Numbered from the stretch's first letter, positions 32,935-42,511 are shown. The stretch is 44,167 nucleotides of DNA from an uncultured Bacilli bacterium (GCA_947623845.1 CANQHM010000004.1:1-44167), one strand, 5' to 3'. Notes: generated from the letters alone by a model not told the origin. A program made the numbers and translations.

Positions 32935-33363
32935 ATGAATTTTGAAAATATCAAAGATACACGTGATTATATGGAGTACTCACAAAGAGAACTGGCAGAT
33001 AAATTAAAAGTCAGTAAATCTACGTATGCAAGATGGGAAACTGGAGAAAAGATAATTCCTTTAAAACATTTAATCGACTTAGCTAATCTTTCTAAAATTA
33101 ATCCAGATTATATAATTGGTTTAACTAATAGGAAAACAATGATGAAAGATAATATTGACATAAATTTACATACAATAGCTAAGAACCTTAAAGATTTTCG
33201 GCGTAAAAATAATTTAACTCAAACAGCTTTAGCTAATGATATTAATACTACACATTCCGTAATATCCTCTTACGAAAATGCCAAAATTTTAATTCAAACA
33301 ACTTTTTTGTTCGATATATGTAAAAAATATAATCTTTCAATATTAGATATTCTTACAAAATAA
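32935..33363 (+). CDS. Regulator with two XRE-type helix-turn-helix domains
   Basis: 142 aa holding two Cro/cI-like domains in tandem: residues about 5-65 (YSQRELADKLKVSKSTYARWETG, then PLKHLIDLANL.INPDYIIGL) and 76-142 (RRKNNLTQTALANDINTTHSVISSYEN, then LFDICKKYNLSILDIL). Both keep the XRE pattern of Q-x-x-L-A, S/T-x-S and W/Y-E. No other domain. GGTGAT lies 7-8 nt before ATG. It is transcribed away from the probable DGR target gene with 112 bp between them, so control of that gene is a reasonable guess. Confidence 0.88.
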   Translation: MNFENIKDTRDYMEYSQRELADKLKVSKSTYARWETGEKIIPLKHLIDLANLSKINPDYIIGLTNRKTMMKDNIDINLHTIAKNLKDFRRKNNLTQTALANDINTTHSVISSYENAKILIQTTFLFDICKKYNLSILDILTK

Positions 33364-33386
33364 AAGAAATGCTTTTACACATTTCT
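33355..33386 (-). terminator. Terminator of the 33399 gene
   Basis: Minus strand AGAAATG, loop TGTAAAAG, CATTTCT (33386-33365), then TTTATTTT. Confidence 0.7.
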
Positions 33387-33398
33387 AATATTCTTAAT

Positions 33399-33920
33399 TT
33401 ATCTTGCTGATTTACTATTAACTGAATTTATGTGTTTATCAATATTAGTAATTGAAAACTCATAATTTGATTCAGGATGATGTATTAGTAAATAATAAGC
33501 ATAACGTTTTAAGAAATAATCAGGAACTTTAAGAATTTCTTGTTTTATGACATCAGAATTTTCTAAAGTGCATTCTTTAACAAAGTTCATACAATAGTTA
33601 TATTCTTCTTCACTAAATTTGTACCAATAATTACCGATATTTAATCTTGGTAAAGATTTAATTAAACTTGCTAAATAATCATAATCTTTTTCTTCTAGAT
33701 CTTCTATACTAACTATGTCTTCTTCTTTATCAGTATCGCTTATATGCTTTGATAAGAATACTTCTATTTTATTAAGATTATTTAATATAATTTGATCTTC
33801 AATTTTTTGATTATTAATATATTCTGTACTAGCTTTTTCATTATATTTTTTAGGTATATAACTAGCCCATAATTTTAATTCTCTTAGTACTGCTAGATTG
33901 ATAGTTTCTATTTTTGCCAT
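33399..33920 (-). CDS. Small cytoplasmic protein downstream of tig, unknown
   Basis: 173 aa, no membrane helix, no family recognised. Charged and predicted helical, with an acidic middle (DKEEDIVSIEDLEEKDYDY) and an aromatic cluster (YWYKFSEEEYNYCMNF). It follows tig by 21 nt in the same direction and ends at a terminator, so it is the last gene of the tig unit. There is no visible link to protein folding. Confidence 0.75.
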   Translation of the reverse strand: MAKIETINLAVLRELKLWASYIPKKYNEKASTEYINNQKIEDQIILNNLNKIEVFLSKHISDTDKEEDIVSIEDLEEKDYDYLASLIKSLPRLNIGNYWYKFSEEEYNYCMNFVKECTLENSDVIKQEILKVPDYFLKRYAYYLLIHHPESNYEFSITNIDKHINSVNSKSAR

Positions 33921-33941
33921 TTGCGTTACTCTCTTATTTTA

Positions 33942-35192
33942 TTAATTATTATCTTTTAATATTTCAATCGCTTTACGCATTTTCATGTCGTATTTAACGA
34001 TTTCTAAACCCCCAAATTCAGCTAAGAATTCATCTTTTTTCATGCCATAATGTTCAGCCATTTCGAGAGCTTCTTTAGCGGCTTCTTTATCAGTGATTTC
34101 AATTTTTTCTTCTTTAGCAATAGCTTCAAGTAAATATCTACTTTTAATTCTTCTTAAAGCTTCAGGTTCTAATTGTTTATGGAAATCTTCATGAGTTAAT
34201 TTAGTAAATTCCATATATTGATCCAGAGTTAAACCTTGCATTCTTAATTGATCTTCAAATTGATGCATCATTCTATGAACTTCATCATCAACGATTTCTT
34301 CATTAATATCGACTGTTAGGTTTCCTGATGCTTTATCTAAGACTTCATTAATGAATTTATCATCAATTTCATGCGCTTTACGATCTTCTAAGTTCTTTTT
34401 AACAACACTTTCGAATTCTTCTTTAGTATTAACGTCTTTATAACCTAAATCTTCATAGAAATCTTTATTAAGTTCTGGTAATACTCTTTCTTTAATTTCG
34501 TTTACGGTTACTTTAAATAAGACATCTTTATCTTTTAATTCTTCGGTATAGTTAGATGGGAATTTTAAGTTTAAGTCTTTACTTTCACCGGTTTTCATAC
34601 CAACTAATCCTTCTTCAAAACCAGGGATAAAGGTATGGCTACCAAGTTCTAATGGGTAATTAGCACCAGTTCCACCATCAAGTTTTTTACCATCAACATA
34701 ACCTTCAAAATCAATAACAACAGTATTACCTAGTTCCGCAACACCATTTTCTTTAACAACGTTTTCCGCAAAACGCGCAGTTAAGTTTTTAACTTCGTTA
34801 TCAATATCTTCTTTAGTTACTTTAACTTTTTCTTTTTTAATACCTAAATCTTTATATTTACCAAGTTTTACTTCTGGTGCTGTAATAATCGTAAGTTCTA
34901 GTACTAATTTTTTAGCATCAATACTTTTAATATCAACTTTAGGTTCAACTACAGGTATTGTTTTACCTTCATTAATAATATCATTATAAGCTTCATTAAT
35001 GGCTTTATCTACGGCATCCATATATAATGATTCGATACCAACTTTTTTCATATAGATATCTTTAGGGACCGTTCCTTTTCTAAAACCATCAATATGAACA
35101 TCTTTACTTTTTTTCTTATAAACTTCATCTAGTAAAGTTTCCCATTTTTCTCCTTCAAATTCTTTTGTAATAACTACAACATTTTTTTTCAC
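33942..35192 (-). CDS. tig: Trigger factor (ribosome-associated chaperone/PPIase)
   Basis: Binds ribosomal protein uL23 at the tunnel exit and folds nascent chains. 416 aa. The start is GTG at 35192 with AAGGAGGAAA 7 nt upstream. Ribosome-binding signature GFRKGTVPKD near residue 37, FKBP-like domain at about 150-240 (GNTVVIDFEGYVDGK, then FIPGFEEGLVGMKTGE and LKFPSNY), and the helical C-terminal arms. A TGATATAAT extended -10 (TATAAT at about 35224-35219) lies within the greA-tig gap and may give it a separate promoter. Confidence 0.96.
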   Translation of the reverse strand: MKKNVVVITKEFEGEKWETLLDEVYKKKSKDVHIDGFRKGTVPKDIYMKKVGIESLYMDAVDKAINEAYNDIINEGKTIPVVEPKVDIKSIDAKKLVLELTIITAPEVKLGKYKDLGIKKEKVKVTKEDIDNEVKNLTARFAENVVKENGVAELGNTVVIDFEGYVDGKKLDGGTGANYPLELGSHTFIPGFEEGLVGMKTGESKDLNLKFPSNYTEELKDKDVLFKVTVNEIKERVLPELNKDFYEDLGYKDVNTKEEFESVVKKNLEDRKAHEIDDKFINEVLDKASGNLTVDINEEIVDDEVHRMMHQFEDQLRMQGLTLDQYMEFTKLTHEDFHKQLEPEALRRIKSRYLLEAIAKEEKIEITDKEAAKEALEMAEHYGMKKDEFLAEFGGLEIVKYDMKMRKAIEILKDNN

Positions 35193-35231
35193 TAATATTT
35201 CCTCCTTAAATATTTACTATTATATCATAAT

Positions 35232-35702
35232 TTAAGCAATTTTAACGATTTTTATGGCATAACTACCATTAGGACTTGATACTTCGATAACATCTCCTAC
35301 GGCCTTACCAATAATCGCTGCGCCGATAGGGCTTTCATTACTTATTTTATTATTAAATGGATCAGCTTCTAAAGAACCTACTATTTTGTAAACTTCTTCT
35401 TCCTCATCATCAACATAACATACAGTTACGGTAGATCCAACATTTACTTTGGTATTGTCTTTACCATCCATAACTTTACAATGTTCTAGTTTATATTCTA
35501 ACTCTTTAATTCGGCCTTCAACTTTAGCTTGTTCATTACGAGCAGCATCATATTCCGCATTTTCAGATAAATCTCCTAATGCTCTAGCTTCTTTTAAAGC
35601 AGTGATTACTTCATTTCTTTTTTCAAGTTTTAAATAATTTAATTCATCTACTAACTCTTTATAACCTTCTTCAGTTAAAAGAATTGTTTCATTTTCGTTC
35701 AT
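35232..35702 (-). CDS. greA: Transcription elongation factor GreA
   Basis: Reactivates backtracked RNA polymerase by stimulating transcript cleavage. 156 aa, normal. N-terminal coiled coil with the acidic tip in ALGDLSENAEYDAARNEQ (residues about 40-60), which carries the catalytic acidic residues, then the C-terminal globular domain with GAAIIGKAVGD. It sits 42 bp after trhP2. In B. subtilis greA also follows this cluster, with udk in between; udk is missing here. Confidence 0.97.
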   Translation of the reverse strand: MNENETILLTEEGYKELVDELNYLKLEKRNEVITALKEARALGDLSENAEYDAARNEQAKVEGRIKELEYKLEHCKVMDGKDNTKVNVGSTVTVCYVDDEEEEVYKIVGSLEADPFNNKISNESPIGAAIIGKAVGDVIEVSSPNGSYAIKIVKIA

Positions 35703-35744
35703 TTCATCTCTTCCTTTACTTAAAAAATAATCTTCCTAAGAATA

Positions 35745-36941
35745 CTACAAATAATCGTTTTTGTCAAACACTTTTAAACGCATCATATCTCCTTTATGGA
35801 GTTTTTCTTTAACTTTAAGATAAACAACTTCTTGGGGATGACGCGAAACATCGATAATTTCGCCATCTTCATTGGTTATTTCTTCAATAGTATATGATGT
35901 TTCTTCGGTTTGGGGACCAAAAAATTCGACTTGATCACCAACTTTGAAATAATTTCGTTGTTCTAAGGTAACAATATGGGTTTTAGGATCATAATCTAGA
36001 ACTAAACCTAAAAAGTCTTTATTGGTTATTTCTTCTCTACCTAAGAAATATTCACCCTCTTCTTTGGGAATAGTTTCGTAAAATTGAGGAGCCGATTCAC
36101 GGTTGGCGACTCTATTTAAGATATCGAGATAATATTTAGCATCGGCATCAGTTAAGGTATTAGATAATATTTTATCAATTATTTTGCGATAAACATAGAT
36201 GACGGTTGCAACATAGTAGATAGAACGCATTCGGCCTTCGACTTTAAAGGAATTTACTCCAATGCCCATCATATCTTTAATGTATTTAATCATATTTAAG
36301 TCTTTACTCATCATGGTAAATTTAGGATTTTCACCCGCATCAAAGATAAAGCGACACACTTGAGCACAACCACCCCGGTTAGAATCTCTATTGGTAACAT
36401 AGTTAGATAAAACACATTTACCAGAGAAAGAGGTACACATGGCCCCATGAACAAAGCATTCTAATTCTAAGCCGGTTTCTTCTTTGATTCTTTTAATATC
36501 TTCTCTACTTGCTTCCCTTGCCAGAACAATTCGGGAGATACCTAGATTTTTGTAAAACAAGGCTTGCTCATAATTTAAGGTACTTGCTTGGGTAGATAAG
36601 TGTAAAGCAAATTTTACATTTAGTTTCTTAGCAAGTTTAATTACAACGATATCACTACAAATAATGGCATCGATTCCTACTTGATCTAAATATTTAAGAT
36701 ATTCTTCTAAACCTTGTAAATCTTTATTATGAAAAACAATATTTACGGTGACATAAACTTTTTTACCTAGTTTATGAGCGATTTCGGTAGCATTTTTAAT
36801 ATCTTCTAAACTAAAATTATGAGCATTAGCGCGTAAGCTATAATCTTGACCGCCAAAATAAACCGCATCCGCTCCATACGATAAAGCGACGTTAAGTCTT
36901 TCTAAATCTCCCGCGGGAGATAAAAGTTCAATAGATTCCAT
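35745..36941 (-). CDS. trhP2: U32-family tRNA U34 hydroxylase subunit TrhP2 (YrrO)
   Basis: U32 peptidase-like protein. With TrhP1, B. subtilis YrrO hydroxylates wobble uridine of tRNAs to ho5U, using prephenate. About 398 aa from ATG 36941, one base after the upstream stop with AGGGGTG as binding site. TIM-barrel start ELLSPAGDLERLNVALSYGADAVYFGG; Fe-S cysteines in CFVHGAMCTSFSGKC and GGCAQVCRF; C-terminal U32 beta domain. A complete set of Cys argues for an active enzyme. Earlier database labels call it collagenase-like protease, which is misleading. Confidence 0.93.
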   Translation of the reverse strand: MESIELLSPAGDLERLNVALSYGADAVYFGGQDYSLRANAHNFSLEDIKNATEIAHKLGKKVYVTVNIVFHNKDLQGLEEYLKYLDQVGIDAIICSDIVVIKLAKKLNVKFALHLSTQASTLNYEQALFYKNLGISRIVLAREASREDIKRIKEETGLELECFVHGAMCTSFSGKCVLSNYVTNRDSNRGGCAQVCRFIFDAGENPKFTMMSKDLNMIKYIKDMMGIGVNSFKVEGRMRSIYYVATVIYVYRKIIDKILSNTLTDADAKYYLDILNRVANRESAPQFYETIPKEEGEYFLGREEITNKDFLGLVLDYDPKTHIVTLEQRNYFKVGDQVEFFGPQTEETSYTIEEITNEDGEIIDVSRHPQEVVYLKVKEKLHKGDMMRLKVFDKNDYL

Positions 36942-36942
36942 C

Positions 36943-37734
36943 TTATTCACCCCTTAACTTAAAGATTGTTTCTTGATCTAAGAAACCATTATAAGTACTT
37001 TCGTATTCGTTATTTATAAATTTAATTACTGTTTCGGTATCAATAAAACTTGTATTAATGAAAAAATATAAAACATTATCAAGACTTAGTAAATCTTTCC
37101 CATTAAATATTTTATTATCGTATAAAACTGTTCCATAATTATTTTCATAAACTAAAAACTTATGTTTACTTATACTTTCTTCGATAATTAAAGGATTAGT
37201 TTTAGGAATTTTATAATAATTAGCATAATTATCTAGTAATAATCTTCTTGAGTACATGGCAAGATTATAACCAAAGACATGATATATTAATGGTTTAAGA
37301 CTTTTTTTACTTATTTCTTCTAATTCTTTTTGGGTAAGTTCATTACTTACGATAGCACTAGTAAGCCCTTCTTCTAAAAAAGCATTAATACTTTCATAAT
37401 TGGTGTTAAAGTGATTAGGGAAATGAATTAATTCATATTTTAAATTTAGTTTATGAGCTAAATTAAAGATTCCAATATCTTCAAAGATTAAACCTTTAAT
37501 ATCTAATTTGGGTAATAAAGTTTTTAATTTATCGATATCTTTACAATCCAAAATACGATTTATTAAAACATACTTATTAATTCCCTCTATTTTGTTTATT
37601 TCTGTAATAGAAAAACAAGTAGGATACCCCACAGTATAATCTTCTAATGGAAAAAGGAAAGTAGTTATACCTACTTTCTTATACTTTTCAATATCTAATA
37701 AATTATTTATACTTACTAAAAACTTATTTTTCAT
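36943..37734 (-). CDS. trhP1: U32-family tRNA U34 hydroxylase subunit TrhP1 (YrrN)
   Basis: Shorter partner of TrhP2, about 263 aa from ATG 37734. The longer frame would need a TTG well inside trmR, so I reject it. The family barrel is diverged (FLVSINNLLDIEKYKKVGITTFLFP, KGLIFEDIGIFNLAHKL, HVFGYNLAMYSRRLLL) and the Fe-S cysteines of TrhP2 are missing, as is usual for YrrN. It overlaps trmR by 11 nt and lies one base from trhP2, in the B. subtilis order yrrM-yrrN-yrrO. Confidence 0.85.
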   Translation of the reverse strand: MKNKFLVSINNLLDIEKYKKVGITTFLFPLEDYTVGYPTCFSITEINKIEGINKYVLINRILDCKDIDKLKTLLPKLDIKGLIFEDIGIFNLAHKLNLKYELIHFPNHFNTNYESINAFLEEGLTSAIVSNELTQKELEEISKKSLKPLIYHVFGYNLAMYSRRLLLDNYANYYKIPKTNPLIIEESISKHKFLVYENNYGTVLYDNKIFNGKDLLSLDNVLYFFINTSFIDTETVIKFINNEYESTYNGFLDQETIFKLRGE

Positions 37735-38317
37735 CTTTTCTAGTACTAACGGCGATGCCGTCTCCAATATTTAGAAATTCTGTGGTAAATTCATCATTAG
37801 TTTTTAAAAATTCAACATATTCTTCAATTTTACTTACTAAACTTTTTAAGTTTTTGCTTTCAATTTCGGCGCTATGACCCGTATAACCATGGAAATTGAT
37901 ATTATCAGTGATAATGATTCCATTAGAAGATAAGAAATGTTTATATTTTTCAAAGAATTTAATATTTTGCGCTTTGGCAGCATCAATAAATATTAAGTCA
38001 TATTCTACTTTAGGTAGATTTACTTCTAAAGCATCTTGATATACAACATTTATTCTTTTATCAAAACCAACTTTTTTGATATTTTTTAAGCATTCCATAT
38101 ATCTTACTTCATCACGTTCAATTGTGGTGACTTTGGCTTCACTATTAGCCCCCGCCATTAAGATAGCGGAATAACCAATTGCACTTCCTATTTCTAAGAT
38201 ATTTCTAATATCATTCTTTTTAATATATTTCATTATATAAGCAATTGTTTCTTTTTCCACAATTGGTACATTATGAAGGGTAGCATAATTTTCCATTTCT
38301 GCTATTTGTTCTTTCAT
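37724..38317 (-). CDS. trmR: tRNA 5-hydroxyuridine methyltransferase TrmR (YrrM)
   Basis: SAM-dependent O-methyltransferase that turns ho5U34 made by TrhP1/TrhP2 into mo5U34, widening wobble decoding. 197 aa. Motif I ILEIGSAIGYSAILMA, acidic ribose-binding TIERDE, metal-site region LIFIDAAKAQ and TDNINFHG (Asp/Asn ligands), all as in the COMT-like family. Co-located with trhP1 and trhP2, which makes the pathway in the cell complete. Confidence 0.93.
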   Translation of the reverse strand: MKEQIAEMENYATLHNVPIVEKETIAYIMKYIKKNDIRNILEIGSAIGYSAILMAGANSEAKVTTIERDEVRYMECLKNIKKVGFDKRINVVYQDALEVNLPKVEYDLIFIDAAKAQNIKFFEKYKHFLSSNGIIITDNINFHGYTGHSAEIESKNLKSLVSKIEEYVEFLKTNDEFTTEFLNIGDGIAVSTRKDEK

Positions 38318-38332
38318 ATTATAACATCTCCT

Positions 38333-39400
38333 TTAATACACAAACCATAAGCCTTGGTCTTTAAGCATCTCTATCACTTCTTGTTGTTCGGCATCGGTTT
38401 TAGAAAAATAAGTCTTTTTATTCTTATCAGCTACGAAGAAGAAATAATCGGTGTCTTTGGGGTGAATAGCCGCTTCAATACTTGAGATACCCATATTACA
38501 TATTGGCCCGACAGGAAGACCTGTAAAGCAGGTACCTCTTGTATTATAAGCATTACATTCTTGGTATTCCGCATAAGTAAGTTCTACCGTGAAATCTTTT
38601 TGTTCCGCATAGTAAGTAGTTACATCACTACCTAAGGTCCAACCAGCATTAATGCGATTAGTAAATACAGATGATACACCATAGCGGTCATCACTCCCCG
38701 CACCTTCTAGTTCAATAATAGATGCTAAAGTAAATAATTCGTGAACGCTATAATTGGAATTTTCGATATCTTCTTTATAAGCACTTAATTTATTGCTTGT
38801 ATTATCTAATAATTTTTCAATAATATCTTTAATACTAGCATCATCATAGAAAGCATAAGTATCAGGATATAAGTAACCCTCTAAAGGATAATAAATCTTA
38901 TCATTTAAGATATCATCCGTTAAAAACCAATACTTTTCTATAAGTTCTTGTAAATAGGTTTTATCACTTAAAACATTTAAAATTTCTTCTTCGGTATAAG
39001 GGTAATTAGCAGCGATAACTTTTACGAAATCGGTAAGTCTTTTACCTTCAACAAAAGTTAAAGTTTTAGTATTTACAAGAACATCCCCTCTATTTATTTT
39101 ATCAAGTATTTCTTTGGTATTCATACTTCGGTCTAATTCATAAGTTCCGGCTTGAAGATTTAATTTATGAAATTTTAAATATATTAGGGTAGCTATATCA
39201 CTTTTAATAATATTCGCTTTCTTTAATTCATTTACAATGCTTCTTACACTACTTCCACTTTCAATAGTAAAATAAACAGTTTCTTTTTTACTTTGAACTT
39301 CTCCTAATAATATATTATAAGTCGTAATTAGAGCTGTTATAATTAAGACGATAGCTCCCACTATGGACCCAATAATTATATATATTTTATTCTTCTTCAT
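38333..39400 (-). CDS. mltG: Endolytic murein transglycosylase MltG
   Basis: Cuts nascent glycan strands at the membrane. About 355 aa from ATG 39400; GTG 39412 is also possible. One membrane helix near the N-terminus (IYIIIGSIVGAIVLIITALI), a LysM-like region (YFTIESGSSVRSIVNELKKANII), and the YceG catalytic domain with the conserved Glu in LASIIELEG (about residue 230), then SVFTNRINAGWTLGSDVTTYYA and NTRGTCFTGLPVGPICNMG. It overlaps the DUF1292 gene by 14 nt. Confidence 0.95.
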   Translation of the reverse strand: MKKNKIYIIIGSIVGAIVLIITALITTYNILLGEVQSKKETVYFTIESGSSVRSIVNELKKANIIKSDIATLIYLKFHKLNLQAGTYELDRSMNTKEILDKINRGDVLVNTKTLTFVEGKRLTDFVKVIAANYPYTEEEILNVLSDKTYLQELIEKYWFLTDDILNDKIYYPLEGYLYPDTYAFYDDASIKDIIEKLLDNTSNKLSAYKEDIENSNYSVHELFTLASIIELEGAGSDDRYGVSSVFTNRINAGWTLGSDVTTYYAEQKDFTVELTYAEYQECNAYNTRGTCFTGLPVGPICNMGISSIEAAIHPKDTDYFFFVADKNKKTYFSKTDAEQQEVIEMLKDQGLWFVY

Positions 39401-39680
39401 GGTTATTTTCACTAAATTGGGCTTGAGCAGAATTCAAAATATTAGATAGTTCTTGCCATTCTTCATCCGTTTCAATAGGATAAAGATTTAAATCCTTTCC
39501 TGTAGGATCATAAATTGAAGCATATACTAATTCCCTACCATTTTCATCTTTAGAGTGGTCAGTGTAAGCAATATAACTTTTTTTTGTTATATCACTATCA
39601 AAAGTAAATAACCTTTCAAATTCTACTTCATTACCTTTATCATCTTTTAAGGTAAAAATATTTTCATTTTTCTCTTTCAT
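39387..39680 (-). CDS. DUF1292 protein (YrzB family)
   Basis: 97 aa from ATG 39680 (GAGG 8 nt upstream; ATG 39686 also in frame). Contains the family beta core: IFTLKDDKGNEVEFERLFTF, a YIAYTDHSKD strand pair, then YASIYDP and an acidic end. Function unknown in the literature as far as I know. The order ruvX-yrzB-mltG is conserved in Bacilli. Overlaps ruvX by 17 nt and mltG by 14 nt, so the three are tightly coupled. Confidence 0.9.
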   Translation of the reverse strand: MKEKNENIFTLKDDKGNEVEFERLFTFDSDITKKSYIAYTDHSKDENGRELVYASIYDPTGKDLNLYPIETDEEWQELSNILNSAQAQFSENNHEEE

Positions 39681-40095
39681 CAGCATTTCCTCTCATTCTA
39701 AGGTAGGTATCTAATATGATACTTGCTGCTACCCCATCAATTTTATTCTTTCTTTTTTTGCGGCTTAAATCTTCATTAAGTAAGATATTTTCCGCTTCCA
39801 TAGTGGAAAGTCGTTCATCTACTAAAACCACGGGAAGTGAAAAAGTACTTTCTAGTAGTTCTTTATATTCTAAAGAACGTTTGGAAGCAAAGCCACATGA
39901 GCCATCCATATTTTTAGGTAACCCTAAGACTAAAGTTTTAATTTGATAATAAGAAATTAATTCTTCTAAAGGTTTAATGGTTTCTTTAGGATTATCAAAT
40001 CTTATTACTTTAAGAGGGGTTGAAACTAATCCTAGGGCATCACTTACTGCAATACCTAAGGTTTTTGTCCCTAAATCAAGACCTAAGAAGCGCAT
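39664..40095 (-). CDS. ruvX: RuvX/YqgF-family RNase H-fold nuclease
   Basis: Putative Holliday-junction resolvase and 16S rRNA maturation factor. 143 aa from ATG 40095 (GGAG 9 nt upstream); GTG 40104 is less likely. Active-site elements: first Asp in GLDLGTKTLGIAVSD, VLGLPKNMDG, VDERLSTMEAE and the last Asp in NKIDGVAASIILDTYL. First gene of the operon running to greA or beyond. Confidence 0.95.
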   Translation of the reverse strand: MRFLGLDLGTKTLGIAVSDALGLVSTPLKVIRFDNPKETIKPLEELISYYQIKTLVLGLPKNMDGSCGFASKRSLEYKELLESTFSLPVVLVDERLSTMEAENILLNEDLSRKKRKNKIDGVAASIILDTYLRMRGNADEREK

Positions 40096-40128
40096 AGATA
40101 ACACTCCATTTCTATAAAGCTCGTATTT

Positions 40129-40157
40129 ATTTTAACATTTAATAAAATAATCGTCAA
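40129..40157 (-). promoter_or_regulatory. Promoter of the ruvX-mltG-trm operon
   Basis: TTGACG (40157-40152), 17-bp spacer, TAAAAT (40134-40129). The -35 lies inside the second arm of the ruvB terminator. Confidence 0.75.
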
Positions 40158-40181
40158 GACACCTTGCCTATACGATTATTT
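40138..40181 (-). terminator. Terminator of the ruvA-ruvB operon
   Basis: Minus strand AAATAATCGT (40181-40172) pairs with ACGATTATTT (40154-40145) across a 17-nt loop, then TTATT. The ruvB stop is within the first arm. Confidence 0.75.
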
Positions 40182-41165
40182 TTTAGAAATATGTAAATGA
40201 TTGTAACTTTTTTCCGTGGCGATTCGACCACGTGGGGTCCTTTTAATGAAACCTTGTTGTAATAAGAATGGTTCTACCACGTCTTCAATAGTAGTTACTT
40301 CTTCTCCAATAGAAGTGGCGATAGTTTCTACCCCAACAGGTCCGCCATTAAATTTTAAAATTAAACTTTCTAAGTATTCTATATCAATTTGGTCTAAACC
40401 GTCATTATCAACTTTTAATCTTTCAAGAGACGCTTTAGCTAAGTCTTTTGAAATAGAATCTTCATCGGCAACAAGGGCGAAATCCCTAACTCTTTTAAAT
40501 AAACGATTGGCAATCCTTGGAGTTTTACGGCTTCTTTTGGCAAGTTCCATTGCGGCTTCATCGCTTATCGGCATATCTAAGATTTTACTAGTTCGCTTAA
40601 CAATTTGGTATAATTCTTCATCACTGTAATAATTAAGTTTAGCAACGATACCAAAACGATCCCGTAAAGGACTTGAAATATCCCCAGCTCTAGTGGTTGC
40701 TCCGACTAAAGTAAAGGGTGGTAAATCAATTTTAATACTGCGACTGTTGCCCTCGCTACCAACGATAATGTCTAATTCAAAATCTTCCATAGCGGGATAT
40801 AAAATTTCTTCAATGTATTTAGGCATTCGGTGAATTTCATCAATAAATAAGACATCACCTGGTTCTAGAGTCGATAAGATGGCAGCAAGATCACCACTCT
40901 TTTCAATAGATGGACCACTAGCGGTTCTAAGAGTGGTACCAAGTTCATTCGCGATTATATGGGCCATTGTAGTTTTACCAAGTCCTGGTGGCCCATATAA
41001 TAAAACATGGTCTAAACTTTCTTTACGCATTAATGCCGCTTGAATAAATACACGAATGTTTTCTTTTAATTCTTCTTGACCAACATACTCATCAAGAGTT
41101 TCGGGTCTTATATTATTATCATAATCTTCAACAGTTTTATTAGCATCTAAGATATCTCTTTTCAT
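40176..41165 (-). CDS. ruvB: Holliday junction branch migration ATPase RuvB
   Basis: AAA+ motor of the RuvAB complex. 329 aa. Walker [15 protein letters not shown], Walker [10 protein letters not shown], sensor 1 [20 protein letters not shown] including the Arg finger region, and the C-terminal winged helix ([14 protein letters not shown]). The start overlaps the nuclease stop by one base (TAATG), with AAAGGAGGG upstream. Confidence 0.98.
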   Translation of the reverse strand: MKRDILDANKTVEDYDNNIRPETLDEYVGQEELKENIRVFIQAALMRKESLDHVLLYGPPGLGKTTMAHIIANELGTTLRTASGPSIEKSGDLAAILSTLEPGDVLFIDEIHRMPKYIEEILYPAMEDFELDIIVGSEGNSRSIKIDLPPFTLVGATTRAGDISSPLRDRFGIVAKLNYYSDEELYQIVKRTSKILDMPISDEAAMELAKRSRKTPRIANRLFKRVRDFALVADEDSISKDLAKASLERLKVDNDGLDQIDIEYLESLILKFNGGPVGVETIATSIGEEVTTIEDVVEPFLLQQGFIKRTPRGRIATEKSYNHLHISKK

Positions 41166-41911
41166 TAAAATCCCTCCTTTAAACTACTATCTCCCGTTTT
41201 ATAATCAATATTAATTCCTTGTTGGACATTATAAACAAAAACATTAAACTTAATTCCTAAGCCATTATCTTCAACTGATAAGGCTTCCATTTGGACCCCA
41301 GTTGCTACTAAGTTATCATCTTTAAATATTGGAGTAACTCGGTATAAAACATGATTATTAGTACTTTTTACATACTCTGCCACCGAATTTTCAAAATCTA
41401 ACATTGCTCCAGTATTCATCTCTCTAGTACAAGTTATAAGATTCTTAACATTCGCATTTTCACCTGTTAATTGATACCCAATAAGATGACAGCGATTATA
41501 TAAATATTTCCCATCAACAGTATCATATTTAACTGTATGCCATCCGGATGGTTTTATTTGTCCGATGCTTCCCCGTTCTTCTTTCGGCATAGTCGTTAAA
41601 CTTACATTAGCAAAAGCAACACCACAACGATCTAATAAATCTAAATTGCTATACCTCTCAAAAGTATCAGTAGTTTTATCTTCTTCACTAAATTCTGGTT
41701 CATTATTATTTACTAAGACATAAGCATTTCCATTATATTCCGGGATATCGGTAATGGCATAAGATGGCGTTGGAAAAAGATATTTATTAAGAAATACTTT
41801 AATATCGCCAATATAAAAGGTAACAACACTAAGCAATAAGAAAACTATTAAAGTAATCTTTAATTTATCAGTATTATTAATTTTTACTTTTCTTTTCCTT
41901 CTTCTTGCCAT
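41165..41911 (-). CDS. Membrane-anchored DNA/RNA non-specific endonuclease (EndA-like)
   Basis: 248 aa. Basic start ([10 protein letters not shown]), one membrane helix (residues about 19-37), then a nuclease domain outside the cell. The beta-beta-alpha-metal motif reads [20 protein letters not shown] with the catalytic His, followed by [17 protein letters not shown] where the second Asn binds Mg. The RCH form instead of DRGH is usual for the EndA branch found in Bacillota, which degrade DNA outside the cell or during uptake. It stands between ruvA and ruvB, which is not the normal order, and is translationally coupled to ruvB. Confidence 0.88.
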   Translation of the reverse strand: MARRRKRKVKINNTDKLKITLIVFLLLSVVTFYIGDIKVFLNKYLFPTPSYAITDIPEYNGNAYVLVNNNEPEFSEEDKTTDTFERYSNLDLLDRCGVAFANVSLTTMPKEERGSIGQIKPSGWHTVKYDTVDGKYLYNRCHLIGYQLTGENANVKNLITCTREMNTGAMLDFENSVAEYVKSTNNHVLYRVTPIFKDDNLVATGVQMEALSVEDNGLGIKFNVFVYNVQQGINIDYKTGDSSLKEGF

Positions 41912-41920
41912 AATAAACCC

Positions 41921-42472
41921 TTACTTAAGCATTAGTTTTAATGCATCTTTTACTTGATCTTCAACTTTTTTACCTGGATCTACTTGTGGTAATATCCGTT
42001 TAATATCGTTTTTCTTATAACCTAAACTTTCTAAAACCCCAATTAATTCACCATAACCATCATTGGTAAATAACTCATTATTTTGGACTAATTTACCTTT
42101 TAAGTCTAAGATTATTTGACGAGCAACTTTATCGCCAATTTTAGGAAACTTCGTAAGAAATAAAAGATTTTCCCGAGCAATCGCATCAGTTAAAGCTTCA
42201 ACAGATGATGCAAGCATTGGTAACGCCGTTCTTGGACCTAAACCTTTAACATTAATTAATTTTAAGAATAAAGTTTTTTCTTCTTCATTAGCAAAGCCGT
42301 ATAAAGAATTTTCATCTTCTCTTATATGATTATAGACATAAACGGTATAAGTTTTCCCCATTTCATAACGATAAGGATTAGCAACATAAATTAAATAACC
42401 TATACCATTATTATCTACAACGATTGAATTAGACGTTAATCCTTTTATTTCACCTTTAATATAACTATACAT
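41921..42472 (-). CDS. ruvA: Holliday junction DNA helicase subunit RuvA
   Basis: Junction-binding tetramer partner of RuvB. 183 aa, slightly short of the usual 190-200. Domain I OB fold (YSYIKGEIKGLTSNSIVVDNNGIGYLI, HIREDENSLYGFANEEE), helix-hairpin-helix pair (LINVKGLGPRTALPML, FPKIGDKVARQIILDLKGKL) and the RuvB-binding domain III (LGYKKNDIKRIL). GGAGGT precedes the ATG. Confidence 0.96.
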   Translation of the reverse strand: MYSYIKGEIKGLTSNSIVVDNNGIGYLIYVANPYRYEMGKTYTVYVYNHIREDENSLYGFANEEEKTLFLKLINVKGLGPRTALPMLASSVEALTDAIARENLLFLTKFPKIGDKVARQIILDLKGKLVQNNELFTNDGYGELIGVLESLGYKKNDIKRILPQVDPGKKVEDQVKDALKLMLK

Positions 42473-42511
42473 ACAAAAACCTCCATATGTTATAAAATTC
42501 TTCTCTTAATA

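Noticed and set aside
28533..33920. DGR reverse transcriptase near the lectin-fold gene
   Set aside because: None of the neighbouring proteins shows an RT motif (no [YF]xDD); the flanking genes are membrane, regulatory or housekeeping genes.
40216..40629. 137-codon plus-strand open frame opposite ruvB
   Set aside because: Antisense shadow of the strongly conserved ruvB, no ribosome binding site.
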